Under the pieces are notes generated by a model, which ran no database searches, was not told the DNA's origin, and worked only from the letters and a program-made list of their open reading frames with translations. The position numbers and the translations under genes are program-made. From positions 1,398,728-1,462,727 of the forward strand of contig JAGPNK010000013.1 of NCBI GenBank assembly GCA_020746835.1: a DNA stretch of 64,000 bases, in the 5' to 3' direction. The first letter of the stretch is position 1; every line of letters begins with the position of its first letter. This document shows, piece by piece, positions 20,266 through 31,248 of the stretch. Source of the stretch: Stachybotrys elegans (taxonomy: Eukaryota > Ascomycota > Sordariomycetes > Hypocreales > Stachybotryaceae).

Positions 20266-23200
20266 TCACCGCAATCTGATCATCCAAAAGCGGCCAGACC
20301 GGCAGCCAATACCAATAGTTGATCCTAGTATAGCTGAGTGAACAGGACGATACTCTGGAGGTAGCCATAGCACCTTCTCCGTACCATTTAGAATCCATAT
20401 AGCATTACCACTGATACCATATCCAGAGCGAGTAGAGTCATGACGTGGCGCATCGTCGATCGATTGTATAGCCCTAGAGAAAGGCAATGCTAGGTCTAAA
20501 GCACCAACTTCTGTGTAAAGGCGGGCATGATTCGTTAAGTCGAAAGAAAGTGAATATATATCACAGCCGAGTAGGATTGTCTGCATACAGTTGCCTGACG
20601 TGACATCCCAGATCTTGACTGTCTTATCGCCTGAGCCTGATGCGAGTCGCTGGCCATCAGGTGAGAATGCCACTGATGTTATCGAATTGTCATGGCCTGA
20701 GAGTGTCTGAATACAGTTGCCTGACGTGGCATCCCAGATCTTGACTGTGTTATCGCCTGAGCCTGATGCGAGTCGCTGGCCATCAGGTGAGAATGCCACT
20801 GATGTTATCCAATCGTCATGGCCTGAGAGTGTCTGAATACAGTTGCCTGAAGTAGCATCCCAGATCTTGACTGTGTTATCGTATGAGCCTGATGCAAGTC
20901 GCTGGCCATTAGGTGAGAATGCCACTGATATTATCGAATCGTCATGGCCTGAGAGTGTCTGCATACAGTTGCCTGAAGTAGCATCCCAGATCTTGACTGT
21001 GTTATCGTATGAGCCTGATGCGAGTCGCTGGCCATTAGGTGAGAATGCCACGGATGTTATCGAATTGCCATGGCCTGAGAGTGTCTGCATACAGTTGCCT
21101 GACGTGGCATCCCAGATCTTGACTGTCTTATCGTATGAGCCTGATGCGAGTCGCTGGCCATTAGGTGAGAATGCCACGGATGTTATCCAATAGTCATGGC
21201 CTGAGAGTGTCTGCATACAGTTGCCTGACGTGGCATCCCAGATCTTGACTGTGTTATCGTATGAGCCTGATGCGAGTCGCTGGCCATTAGGTGAGAATGC
21301 CACGGATGTTATCGAATTGCCATGGCCTGAGAGTGTCTGCATACAGTTGCCTGACGTGGCATCCCAGATCTTGACTGTCTTATCGTATGAGCCTGATGCG
21401 AGTTGCTGGCCATTAGGTGAGAATGCCACGGATGTTATCCAATCGTCATGGCCTGAGAGTGTCTGAATACAGTTGCCTGAAGTAGCATCCCAGATCTTGA
21501 CTGTGTTATCGTATGAGCCTGATGCAAGTCGCTGGCCATTAGGTGAGAATGCCACTGATATTATCGAATCGTCATGGCCTGAGAGTGTCTGCATACAGTT
21601 GCCTGAAGTAGCATCCCAGATCTTGACTGTGTTATCGTATGAGCCTGATGCGAGTCGCTGGCCATTAGGTGAGAATGCCACTGATATTATCGAATCGTCA
21701 TGGCCTGAGAGTGTCTGCATACAGTTGCCTGAAGTAGCATCCCAGATCTTGACTGTCTTATCGTATGAGCCTGATGCGAGTCGCTGGCCATCAGGTGAGA
21801 ATACCACTGACGTTACTGAATTATCGTGTCCCTCTAGAGTCTGTAGACAGGCATTCCAATCATGTTCAACTTGGGGCTTCAGTTCTATCCACTCGGGTTC
21901 TTCCTGCCTGTACAATCGTCTGATCAGGCTGTTAGTTGGGCTGAAAATGAGAGCTGATGCATACACCTGCAAAGGGGCTATCTCTATACCCCCCTTTTGG
22001 GAGAGAATAAATCGTCGTGCGTCTTTAATCAGGGCATATAGCTCTGGTGTTCCTGTGCCATTCTATGACGGATTAGCCGTATGCTTTAAACTTTTAAAAC
22101 GAAATACATCACTAACCAAGAGTCTCTCGATTCTCTCCATAGCCGTGACTCCTGCTGGAAGACTGCAGAGTAGACTGAGAGCCTCTAACCAATTTAGATA
22201 CTTCTGTCGAAAGAACGTATCTACAATTCCCCCACCCGCTGAACTCTGGGCCCAATCCTTTCTAGATTTTGGGCTTGATTCTAAGAGATGATTGGGCCAG
22301 TAGATACAGGAATACCGAGCCGACAAGAGAGGATTGGGAGATGGCGATGATACTTCGTCAACCGGAGATCCTGGACTCGATAGCTTGTAGAGGTTACGCT
22401 CTAATGTTATTAGAAGAAGATTGAGCGACCTAGAAAAAAGTTGAAAGTGTTGGTCCTCTATGCCAGAAGGAAAGATAAAGGTGTTTGACAACAAGAAGTC
22501 TTTCGCAGATTGGTGGATAACGTAGACAACATCATCTCTAACGGTCAAGAAGGAGCCACATATGCTCACAATGACCTGTATACCAGTAATTGATGATGAA
22601 ATAGCCTGTGGTAGACCAGCAAGGTGACCTAGTTCTCGTAGATGAAGCGGACGATAGGCTGCTGAAACGGTGGCCAAGACTGAGGAGCATCGCTCTGGGT
22701 CTTTCCGTTTCAGCTGCTGGATCTGTTGAATCATTCGATCGTACAATGCTTCCAAGCCGGATGGAAGTTCTTTTAGCACATCATCGACATCCCATTCCTC
22801 GACTTCTTCGAGTTCTTGATAAACCAAGGCCACCCAGAGGAAGGTGTCGTCGGCATGAGCAAGTAGCTCACGCCTAACGGCGGCTTTAGTTGTCTCCTTG
22901 TATTGTTTTGTCTCCGCAAGGCGTTCAACTTTGTACCGAATATATGTTTCTACCGCATTGTGGATCGCTTCAGTGTTGAGTTCAAGATCCAGTCTGGTCC
23001 CCTGCTCTACCTTTCCTAGCTTCTCTTCGATATCGCGCCAATTGCGACTAGATAGAATCCATCTGACGGACGTTGAAGACTCAATGATGAAATCAAGAAG
23101 CTGGGCTCTGCCGGTGGTACATTCGTCAAGAGCATCGACCATTAAGATGACGCCATCCAAGATCGGGTCGTTGAGCATCGATGTGAGTATCTCTGTCAAC

Positions 23201-24669
23201 ACTTGCCAAGCATTCGTTTCGAGCAGTTTCTCGCCCTTTTTCCTGTGCTCTTCTCGTATGTGTGAAATAAGGGGGGGATACTGGCAAGAGATAGAGTAGA
23301 CTAGGCCTTGTAGTACAGCGGTTGCATTGTTGAGGCGTGTCTCTGTGGCTTGGCAGAAAAAGTACAATAGGCACTTCTCTGGGTTCTTCTCCAGCTCGTC
23401 GATGATGCCGCATAATAGCATTGTCTTGCCTTTCCCCGGGTCGCCCTTGATCCAAAGCAGCCCGCTTCGGGCACGATCGCTAAATTGCAGGAAACTGGTG
23501 TGTTCGAGGATCCACTGATATGAGTCCTTAAGCAGGCCACCCTTGGTCTCTTGAATGCGCTTCTTATCCATGCGTGGATCGCTCAAATATAGGGCCTTCA
23601 AGCATTCCTCGTCTTCTTTGTTCTGATGCCTCTTTTCTTGTTGTTGCGACAGGTCTTGAATGACCATGCGGATAGCCTGTAGACTTTCTTCTCGAACACG
23701 TGCTGAGTCGATGAGTTGGCCGAGTTTCTCTTTGCTCTCTTCCGTGTTATACTGCTCCGTATCTCTTTGCACGGCGGTCTCGGCTTCCTTGATCTCATTG
23801 AGCTGGCCAGCCCAGTCATCAATTTTGAGTACATCTCTTCCGATAGTGACAATCCAGTGGCGACGATGAAGACAAATACTCTTCATTTGATAGAGCAGAA
23901 GTTTCTCGTACAGCTGCGTAATGCTGTTCTCTAGCTGTATCTGTAGTCCTTTGAGTGATCGTTCGGATTTGCTCTTGTCAAAGAGCAGGTCCACAAGGGC
24001 CCAGTACCACTCTATTCTTGATAGGATGTAGATGATTCCTTGGCGGTTGCTCTCTGCTTCTGTGATAGGGTTTAAGAGGATCTGCTCAATGTTAGTCATG
24101 AATCAATCTTATGCGACAAAGGTTACTAGACATACCTCTAACCCAAGGCAAACACCAGCCCAAGCCACAGCAGCTTCTGGAGCGGCACGTATGGCACCAT
24201 CTATGATGCCCCTCACCGCCTGCACCGCTTGCAAGCTTTCGTCAAGTCCTCGGGTGATGGAATCCCTCTTCTTCATTTGATCTAGTTCAGTCTGGACCAG
24301 CTGCTGCATCTGGCGGCTTCTGCTCTTCCAATCCTTTTGTATGTTGTTCTCGATCGGTTGGTGGTCCGCGGAGCTCGACTTGTTGGGATCAAGTTTAGCT
24401 GATAAAATTTCCTCGAATGCATTAACTACTTTCAGCTCGCTTTCTTTGAGGTTGTCGTAGGCTTGGTTCCAGATTCGCTCTTGTAGGCTCCCTGATGGTG
24501 GGGTGTTGATGTCTTTCGGCGCCGGTGAAGATTGTGGTAGCTGCGAGGGTGTTTGGATCGCTGTTGTGGATGCTGGCCGGGACGACTTTGGCGAAGGCGG
24601 TAGAGAAGGACTTTGTCGTCGTTGTCTGAACTTAGAGCTTAAGTTCGAGCCGAGCCAGCTGGGCGCCAT
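20266..24669 (-). CDS. NLR1: NACHT-WD40 NOD-like receptor (1431 aa, three exons)
   Basis: Exons are 24669-24136, 24081-22117 and 22062-20266; both introns are 54 bases, phase 0. An alternative donor at 22107 would add three codons. Residues ~1-60 are Ser/Pro-rich. An NWD/NACHT-N-type helical domain follows (RIWNQAYDNLKESE...; AAVAWAGVCLGLE). The NACHT domain has Walker A GDPGKGKT (~391-398) and Walker B VILMVDALDEC (~489-499), then a helical region ending FILSQKGGIEIAPLQVYASA. Ten WD40 repeats of exactly 42 residues occupy ~905-1325. Last comes a ~105-residue cap with WILNGTEKVLWLPPEYRP, shared with NLR2. Fungal proteins of this architecture (the HET-D/HET-E/HNWD class) sense ligands through WD40 repeats and can trigger incompatibility or cell death in the cytoplasm. 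Repeats 2, 3 and 8 are identical in protein, as are 5 and 7, showing recent shuffling. No break seen. Confidence 0.85.
20590..21845 (-). repeat. WD40-coding 126-bp tandem repeats in NLR1
   Basis: Ten tandem 126-bp units differ mainly in the codons just after the Gly-His of each unit (DNSVT, DDSII, DDWIT, GNSIT, DYWIT) and near YDN/YDK/GDN. The other codons are almost invariant between units. This is the pattern of concerted evolution with diversifying sites known from fungal HNWD genes. Confidence 0.85.
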
Positions 24670-25884
24670 CTTTTGCTATGGAAATCTCCGGATTAGCATG
24701 CGTAGAAAATCTTCGTCTTGACTGACGGGGTTGGGATGTGGTTCAAAGACTTTGGCCCCAATGCAGGCTCCTCCTGAGGTTGAGCGGGGTTTCGAGGCAG
24801 AGAAATACTGCAGATCTGTATGTATGCCTAATACCGCCAGCGTTGTATTTGCTCAGGCAGAAGTGCAGATCTATATTTATCAGCGGGTGTTATTGGCTGG
24901 GACCCTGCTTTGTGTTCCGCTAGACCAATCATATCTAGCAGCGTTTCCTTCAGCTGACGCTATTATGGTCTTCGTGACTCGCTGTAGCCGGTGCGTCTAG
25001 AATACCGCTTTAGGAGTTATTAGTTCAGGAGCAGGAAAAAGCTGTTCAACAAGCAGCACTTGGTGGCAAAGAGGGCCTGACACCAATCACCTTCGGCCAG
25101 CATAATTCTGGCTTCTGGGTAGGGATCAGCAGTGGAAATTTCAGCGGGGTTGTCGTTCGGAGGAAAATGAGTTGACCTGATGGACTTTATCTACTTCTTC
25201 TTAATCTTGAAAATCTGTCCTCTCCTTGTCCTCTGTCGTACTACATCGGCGCCATTGGGGCTCGCTGTGGTGATTGTATTGGCATGATATCGTGCCACTC
25301 TATATTCCAGAATCGTCAACACGCTGCTGTGAGGGTACCTCAAGCGAATAGTGGGCACAGTGCGCTGTTTGGAATCCCGGCTTCGGAAAAACAGTCATCC
25401 TGTCCTTAGCTCTGATGCTCGTGAAATTGGGGGATCCGGGGAGTTAAATGTACAGATTGTCATGGTGACATGCCATTGATCGTCCCTCTGTAGCAGTCAC
25501 AGAGCTGTCGATGGCTTCTCAATACTATGTCAGGGTTAAATGCATTTGAGACTATCACTTGTTCAACTTTTAAATAATCGAAAGCTTGTGGGAGGCTCCT
25601 AGGGGGCTGCACCAGAATACTACTCGGACAGGACGCCATTTTGCTGAGGCCGTTACGTTGCGCGCCGGCGATAATTAATCTTGAAACTTCCCAGAGAAGC
25701 GCGGGAGTAGCCTAATAATAGAGTTTAGGTGGCATCAAGAAATTTTATTCATGTATGTGCAGTTTAGATTGAATTGAAGTCAAAGTACCTGCATTTTGGC
25801 TCGGCACGGAGTGTGGCTCGCGACACAGGGACAGATGTTAACATGTTCAAGTTAGCCATAAATTCTGCCACTAGTTGTCCTTTG
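24670..25884. other. NLR1 upstream region, no gene seen
   Basis: No coding signal beyond short frames. The NLR1 promoter is presumably within the first few hundred bases. Confidence 0.4.
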
Positions 25885-26030
25885 TGGCGGTGTGGCTTCT
25901 TGTCACTGTGTGGCTCCGTGTCTGTGTGGCCCTTGTCAAAATCGTTGCAAAACCTAGCAGCATTTATTGGCTGTAGACAGGCAGCCAAAAGCGCCGCGCC
26001 GGCTCACAGATCCGGAGCTTCCAGATGCGA
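25885..26030 (+). repeat. dispersed repeat B, copy 1
   Basis: Shares with 34190-34335, in direct orientation, blocks including GTGTGGCCCTTGTC, TTATTGGCTGTAG, CAGGCAGCC, GCGCCGGC and TCCGGAGCTTC. Divergence is moderate, with small indels. Confidence 0.7.
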
Positions 26031-26054
26031 AGTATTTTGCATCATCCTAGGGCA

Positions 26055-26800
26055 AATCTGAGCTAGCTCTAAAGCCTAACTCCAGGCAGTGGCAGCTTAG
26101 CCGAGGAAAATCTGAGCTCTACCTCCTGTCCCAGGACCCAGCTTTATCCTAGGACCAAAAAGAAGGGGAAAGGTTAGAACTCAGAGCTAGCTCAATTTGC
26201 AGCCTTTGGGATGATACATGAAATTAAGCTAGCTCCCACTCGTTAAGCTGAGCTAGCTCTATTCTGAAACTCTAGCCCTGCACAAAGTTGAGCTAGCTCT
26301 ATCCCTAGCTTGAAACTCAGAGCTAGCTCAATTTTTGCAGTGTTTGGGATGACACGAAAAATTGAAGCATAGAGCTAGCTCACGTTTGTCCTCGGACTGA
26401 CTGACGTCCTGGGACAAAAGTGTCCTGGGACGAGAGCGGGTCCTGGGACAAGAACTGGTCCTGGGACAAGAACTGGTCCTGGGATGAGAAGTGGTCCTGG
26501 GACAAGAACTGGTCCTGGGACGAGAAGTGGTCCTGGGACAGGAAGTGGTCCAGGGACAGGAAGTGGTCCAGGGACAGGAAGTGGTCCAGGGACAGGAAGT
26601 GGTCCTGGGACGAGAGCAGGTCCTGGGACAGGAATGAGCTAGCTCCATTCTAACCTCCTGTAAATCGAGCTAGCTCTAAATTAGATACTGTAGCCTCCCT
26701 CTTCTTGGTGGAGCAGTCCTGGGACAAACTGGAGCTAGCTCTAAGCTCTAGCAAGCGCTTCTGCCAACAAGGGATACGAGCTAGCTCGGTTTTGTCCCAG
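26055..26800. repeat. cluster of GAGCTAGCTC palindromes
   Basis: The self-complementary 10-mer GAGCTAGCTC or a one-base variant occurs about eleven times in 750 bp (near 26059, 26184, 26226, 26250, 26289, 26321, 26370, 26636, 26668, 26731 and 26779). It is interleaved with a second palindromic phrase of the type GTCCYRGGAC. One more copy occurs near 34435, again after a TTTGGGATGACACG module that is also present at 26344. Function unknown. Confidence 0.8.
26407..26640. repeat. 18-bp minisatellite, 13 units
   Basis: Thirteen consecutive units of TCCTGGGACRRGAASTGG with few substitutions; three neighbouring units share TCCAGGGAC. Because 18 is divisible by three, both strands stay open (SWDKNW on plus). 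I treat these frames as by-products. Confidence 0.9.
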
Positions 26801-26884
26801 GACTAGCTGGCAGGAGTCCAAAATTGACGATCTGGAGATTGACTTCTTGACATGTATTGAGAAGTCACTTCTGGCTCTTTATTT

Positions 26885-27050
26885 CCTCTACCAACTCCAT
26901 TGCAATGTGGGTACCACGGCACAGAAATGGATTCGGACACCCTTGCCAGAATTAGCATCAATGTCACATCCTGGGGCTCTAATTCCAGCCTTGCTGGATT
27001 GGTCCGTTTCTGGCTTTGAGGCGATGCAAGCATTGTGCATGGCTTATCTC
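26885..27050 (-). repeat. dispersed repeat A, copy 2
   Basis: Inverted partner of 18311-18475. Its start-side end lies ~50 bp from MITE copy 2, whereas in copy 1 the MITE abuts the other end of A. Confidence 0.7.
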
Positions 27051-27102
27051 GGTTTTGTCTGATGAGCTGACAAGTCCATTTCTTGCTCTTTATTCCCATC
27101 GG

Positions 27103-27407
27103 ACTGTCGCGGCCGCTTTTTGTGTCGCCAATTCACAAGTTAAACACCCTTTCCGCACGGATCACCCGATCCACAATGTGGCTAACACAGTGTGGGATCA
27201 AGTGGATGATAGGTACCGACGCGTCCATTTCTGGACTCTGTCCAGCCAACACAGTCCAATTCTGGCTTTTTGCTCTTAGCTCCTTCAATGCGAATGCCTA
27301 TGCTTCGCACTGTAATACTGTACTAGCCACAGCAAGCCACATTGCTGGCCCGTGCGGAAACACCTTCTTTCATCTAAAACAGCGACACAAAAAGTGGCCG
27401 CTACAGT
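27103..27407 (+). mobile_element. 305-bp MITE, copy 2
   Basis: Same length as copy 1 and nearly identical, in opposite orientation, with the same ~26-bp terminal inverted repeats (ACTGTCGCGGCCGC on the left; the mirrored end with GTGGCCGCTACAGT on the right). High identity between copies suggests recent activity or gene conversion. Confidence 0.85.
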
Positions 27408-28595
27408 ACAAATCTGGGAATTCGTTTAAGTGTTCCCATTTCTGTTCCCCGCATCATTCCGCACCCACAAAAACAGCCCTGACGCAATGAGACTAGTCTC
27501 CCTCATGTTGAGCCAGCCCAGTCTATCATGTACTGGTCCAAATGATGCACAGCCCATGATGTGCCAGCCTGTTGAATATACTGGTACAGCTTATGCTGGC
27601 ACACCTTAGGGTTGTTTCGAGCCAAGGTAACGCCCCAGAATATACTGGTACAATTTATGCTGGTACAACTTAGGCTGGTACGACTTGGGCTGGTACATGG
27701 TAGGCCCAATTTCAAGCCAAGGTAACCCAATCGATGTACTGGGATACCATGTACCAGCCCATGCTTTGTACCAAGATTTTGTGTACTGGCCTCGATAATA
27801 GAAAGCCCACAGAAGACTGGTCCCTGCAGGCTCGCCAATGCCTTTCGGAACGAGCCTTTGGGACTCTCCGACTTATACAGTAGCTAATCACGACTTGATA
27901 TATGGCTTTGATGGTATAGGAGGTTGGGAGAGAACGAAAGGATGAATGTTTTGTTTCGAAAAGCCATGTGGAGCAGACTTATTTGTTTCAGATTCAACGC
28001 ACAGGCCTTGTGGCTCTTTGATTGTGGCCTGTGAATGTTTTGTTTCAATAGAGGCTTAGAAGAATCAGGGCGCTGGGTGGGCCGAGCTCTTTCCTCTTTA
28101 GGAAGTCTGGGAGAGGGCGCGGAAGGAAGATCCTTTCAGTCTCTTCGTTCCTTCAAGGCAAATCTTGTGGCTATTCGGCTGTGACCTGGGACTTGCGGCT
28201 CCTTATCATGGCTCTTTTGCTTCGATCGTGGCTTAGAAGGTCAGAGCCCTAGGTTGCCTGGGCATTGGAGAGCGGGAGGCGGAAGGAGGAACCTTTCGTC
28301 TTTCGGTTCCTCAGGGCATTCATGAAGACCTAGATCGTCTTAGAGCGGTAGATTAATCAAGAGTCAACGCTTCAGGCTCAAGCTCACTTGCAAAGCTACG
28401 AGCTACAAGGGGGACTGAGTTAGATTGCTTCATCTTGAGTGTCTCGGTTAGGGATCGCGTGGAGGTCTAGATATTTCTAATCGTAACATAAAACCGTGGC
28501 ATTTCTAATCAATTCTCTTGGTTTCTCGGCCACGCGTCAGAGGTATAAAACGAACGATTATACACAGGTGGTGGGCGGCGAGGTGGTCAAGCAGA
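27408..28595. other. repeat-rich intergenic region
   Basis: 27510-27780 contains many scattered GCTGGTAC / GTACCAGC phrases in both orientations. 28010-28320 holds two ~150-bp degenerate units ending in a CCTTTC...TCAAGGCA phrase that recurs at 33.3-33.6 kb. No gene seen. Confidence 0.5.
28132..28319 (+). repeat. CCTTTCGTTCCTCAAGGCA motif, two variant copies left of the HET-ankyrin gene
   Basis: Copies lie at 28132-28160 and 28292-28319, each preceded by a GCGGAAGGA phrase. Three further copies in the same orientation lie at 33317-33581, beyond the 5' end of the HET-ankyrin gene, so the gene is bracketed by this repeat. Confidence 0.65.
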
Positions 28596-28619
28596 TTATG
28601 AAGACTGAACACTATGCGA

Positions 28620-30710
28620 TTGTAGCAGCCGCGCGACAGCGTCATGCCCGCGCTCGATGGCCTGCAATAGCGGTGTCCGGCCGTCCTTATCCTTTGACTC
28701 AACGTCGGCGCCCTTCTCGAGCAGCAGCCGCGCAACAGCCTCATGCCCGCGCTCGACGGCCTTCAATAGCGGCGTCCGGCCGTCCTTATCCTTCGACTCA
28801 ACGTCAGCACCCTTCTCGAGTAGCAGCCGCGCAACAGCCTCATACCCGTGCTGGGCGGCCCACGATAGCGGCGTCCGGCCACTTTTAGCCATTGAGCTAA
28901 CATCGGCACCCTTCTCGAACAGCAGTCGCGCGACGCCCTCATGCCCGTGCTCGACGGCCTGCAATAGCGGCGTCCGGCCGTCCTTATCCTTCGACTCAAC
29001 GTCGGCGCCCTTCTCGAGCAGCAGCCGCGCGACGCCCTCATGCCCGTGCTCGGCGGCCCACGATAGCGGCGTCCGGCCGTCCTTATCCTTCGACTCAACG
29101 TCGGCGCCCTTCTCAAGCAGCAGCCGCGCAACAGCCTCATGCCCGCGCTCGACGGCCTTCAATAGCGGTGTCCGGCCGTCCTCATCCGTCGACTCGACGT
29201 CGGCGCCCTTGGTCGAGTCGACGCCGTTATTAAGCAACAGCCTCACGAAAGCCTCATGCCCGCGCTCGGCGGCCCACGATAGCGGCGTCCGGCCGTCCCC
29301 ATCCTTCGAGTCAATGTCAGCACCCTTCTCAAGCAGCAGCCGCGTGACGCCCTCATGCCCGCGCTCGGCGGCCCACGATAGCGGCGTCCAGCCGCCCCCA
29401 TCCTTCGGCTCAACGTCAGCACCCTTCTCGAGCAGGAGCCGCGCAACAGCCTCATGCCCGCGCTCGGCGGCCCACGATAGCGGCGTCCGGCCACTTTTAG
29501 CCATTGAGCTAACATCGGCACCCTTCTCGAACAGCAGTCGCGCGACGCCCTCATGCCCGCGCTCGGCGGCCCACGATAGCGGCGTCCAGCCGCCCCCATC
29601 CTTCGGCTCAACGTCAGCACCCTTCTCGAGCAGGAGCCGCGCAACAGCCTCATGCCCGCGCTCGGCAGCCCACGATAGCGGCGTCTGGCCACTTTTAGCC
29701 ATTAAGTTAACGTCAGCACCCTTCTCGAGCAGCAGCCGCGCAACAGCCTCATGCCCGTGCTGGGCGGCCCACGATAGCGGCGTCCGGCCACTCTTAGCCA
29801 TTGAGTTAACATCGGCACCCTTCTCGAACAGCAGCCGCGCGACGCCCTCATGCCCGTGCATGGCGGCCTGCAATAGCGGCGTCTGGCCGTCCTTATCCTT
29901 CGACTCAATATCAGCGCCCTTCTCGAGTAGCAGCCGCGCAACGGCCTCATACCCGTGCTGGGCGGCCCACGATAACGGCGTCCGGCCACTCTTAGCCATT
30001 GAGTTAACATCGGCACCCTTCTCGAGCAGCAGCCGCGCAACAGCCTCATGCCCGTGCTCGGCGGCCCACGATAGCGGCGTCCGGCCATCCTTATCCTTCG
30101 ACTCAACGTCGGCGCCCTTCTCAAGCAGCAGCCGCGCAACAGCCTCATGCCCGCGCTCGACGGCCTTCAATAGCGGTATCCGGCCGTCCCCATCCTTCGA
30201 GTTAATGTTGGCACCCTTCTCAAGTAGCAGCCGCGCAACAGCCTCATGCCCGCGCTCAGCAGCCCACGATAGCGGCGTCCGGCCACTCTTAGCCATTGAG
30301 TTAACGTTGGCGCCCTTCTCGAGCAGCAGCCGTGCAACGGCCTCATACCCGTGCTGGGCGGCCCACGATAACGGCGTCCGGCCACTTTTAGCCATTGAGT
30401 CAACGTCAGTACCCTTCTCGAGCAGCAGCCGCACAACAGCTTCATGCCCGCGCTCAGCAGCCCACAATAGCGGCGTCCGGCCGCTGTCATCCTTCGAGTC
30501 AACGTTGGCGCCCTTCTCGAGCAGCAGCCGCGCAACAGCCTCATGCCCGCACTCGGCGGCCCACGATAGCGGCGTCCGGCCGTCCTCATCCGTCGACTCG
30601 ACGTCGGCGCCCTTGGTCGAGTCGACGCCGTTGTCGAGCAACAGCCTCACGAAAGCCTCGTGGCCCACGCCGACGGCCCACGATAACGGCGTCTGGCCAC
30701 CCTTATACTT
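28620..30710 (-). repeat. ankyrin-coding 99-bp tandem repeats
   Basis: Twenty-one units, most 99 bp. Units 1 and 15 both carry the 6-codon-longer ending with STKGADVESTDED, showing that a multi-unit block was duplicated. Pairs such as 16 and 20, and 11 and 13, are nearly identical. Regular base composition keeps the opposite strand open for 713 codons, which is a shadow. Confidence 0.85.
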
Positions 30711-31243
30711 TTCCTCGATGGCGGCGCCATTGTCTTCGATAAGTAGATCATCCATTATCCTCAGCACCTCTTCATTCGCTTCTCTCCAAGGGCCGTGACT
30801 ATTGTCCACGCTTCTTAATGCTGTTCCATAAACCTCCACGGCTTGTCGGAGATTCTTTCCCGCCTCTTCATATCTCTCCAATCCATTTAGTAACAGTCCG
30901 AAATCCCATAATCTAGTAGCTTCGCCTAGATAACCTTGGCATTTGCACTCTATCCTTGGACACCTGGGCATCTCTCGGCTGCTTATGAAGCATTCATAGC
31001 ATCCTTCATCTTGCGACTTGCCTTGAGACACATCCCAGTCCCAGACAAGCAGTATATCATTTGAAAATGTTGTGATTGATCTAAGTTGGAAATCGTCTGT
31101 AAGGGGAACTGCAATCATTATAATAGCCGAATAACCGTTGCATGGTCTGACGATTGAAGGCTTCGATGCTCCTTGTAGAAAACAGACGGCATCTCCTACC
31201 TGGATGGGTTTCGCTAAGGCCGGGTAGGTAAAGTGAGAGCTCT

Positions 31244-31248
31244 CCCCC
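31244..31248 (-). other. homopolymer frameshift in the HET-ankyrin gene
   Basis: Five C on the plus strand. The HET-type frame enters from one side and the frame of the downstream HET-associated and ankyrin part leaves on the other, offset by one base. No plausible intron spans the point: the only GT...AG pair nearby would be under 30 bases. Confidence 0.7.

Noticed and set aside
20843..22291. Plus-strand open frames opposite the NLR1 WD40 region
   Set aside because: Shadows of the 126-bp WD40 repeats, with repetitive peptides of no known fold. The same applies to the minus-strand frames opposite NLR2 (39411-40823).
26420..26653. Repetitive SWDKNW-type peptide ORF
   Set aside because: It exists only because the minisatellite unit is 18 bp (divisible by three); no start or stop context outside the repeat.
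26055..26800. CRISPR-like array
   Set aside because: The spacing of the palindromes is irregular, the interleaved DNA is itself repetitive, and the host is eukaryotic.
28657..30798. 713-codon plus-strand open frame opposite the ankyrin array
   Set aside because: It is the mirror of the 99-bp ankyrin repeats, whose codon usage leaves the complement without stops. No domain, start context or splice signal.
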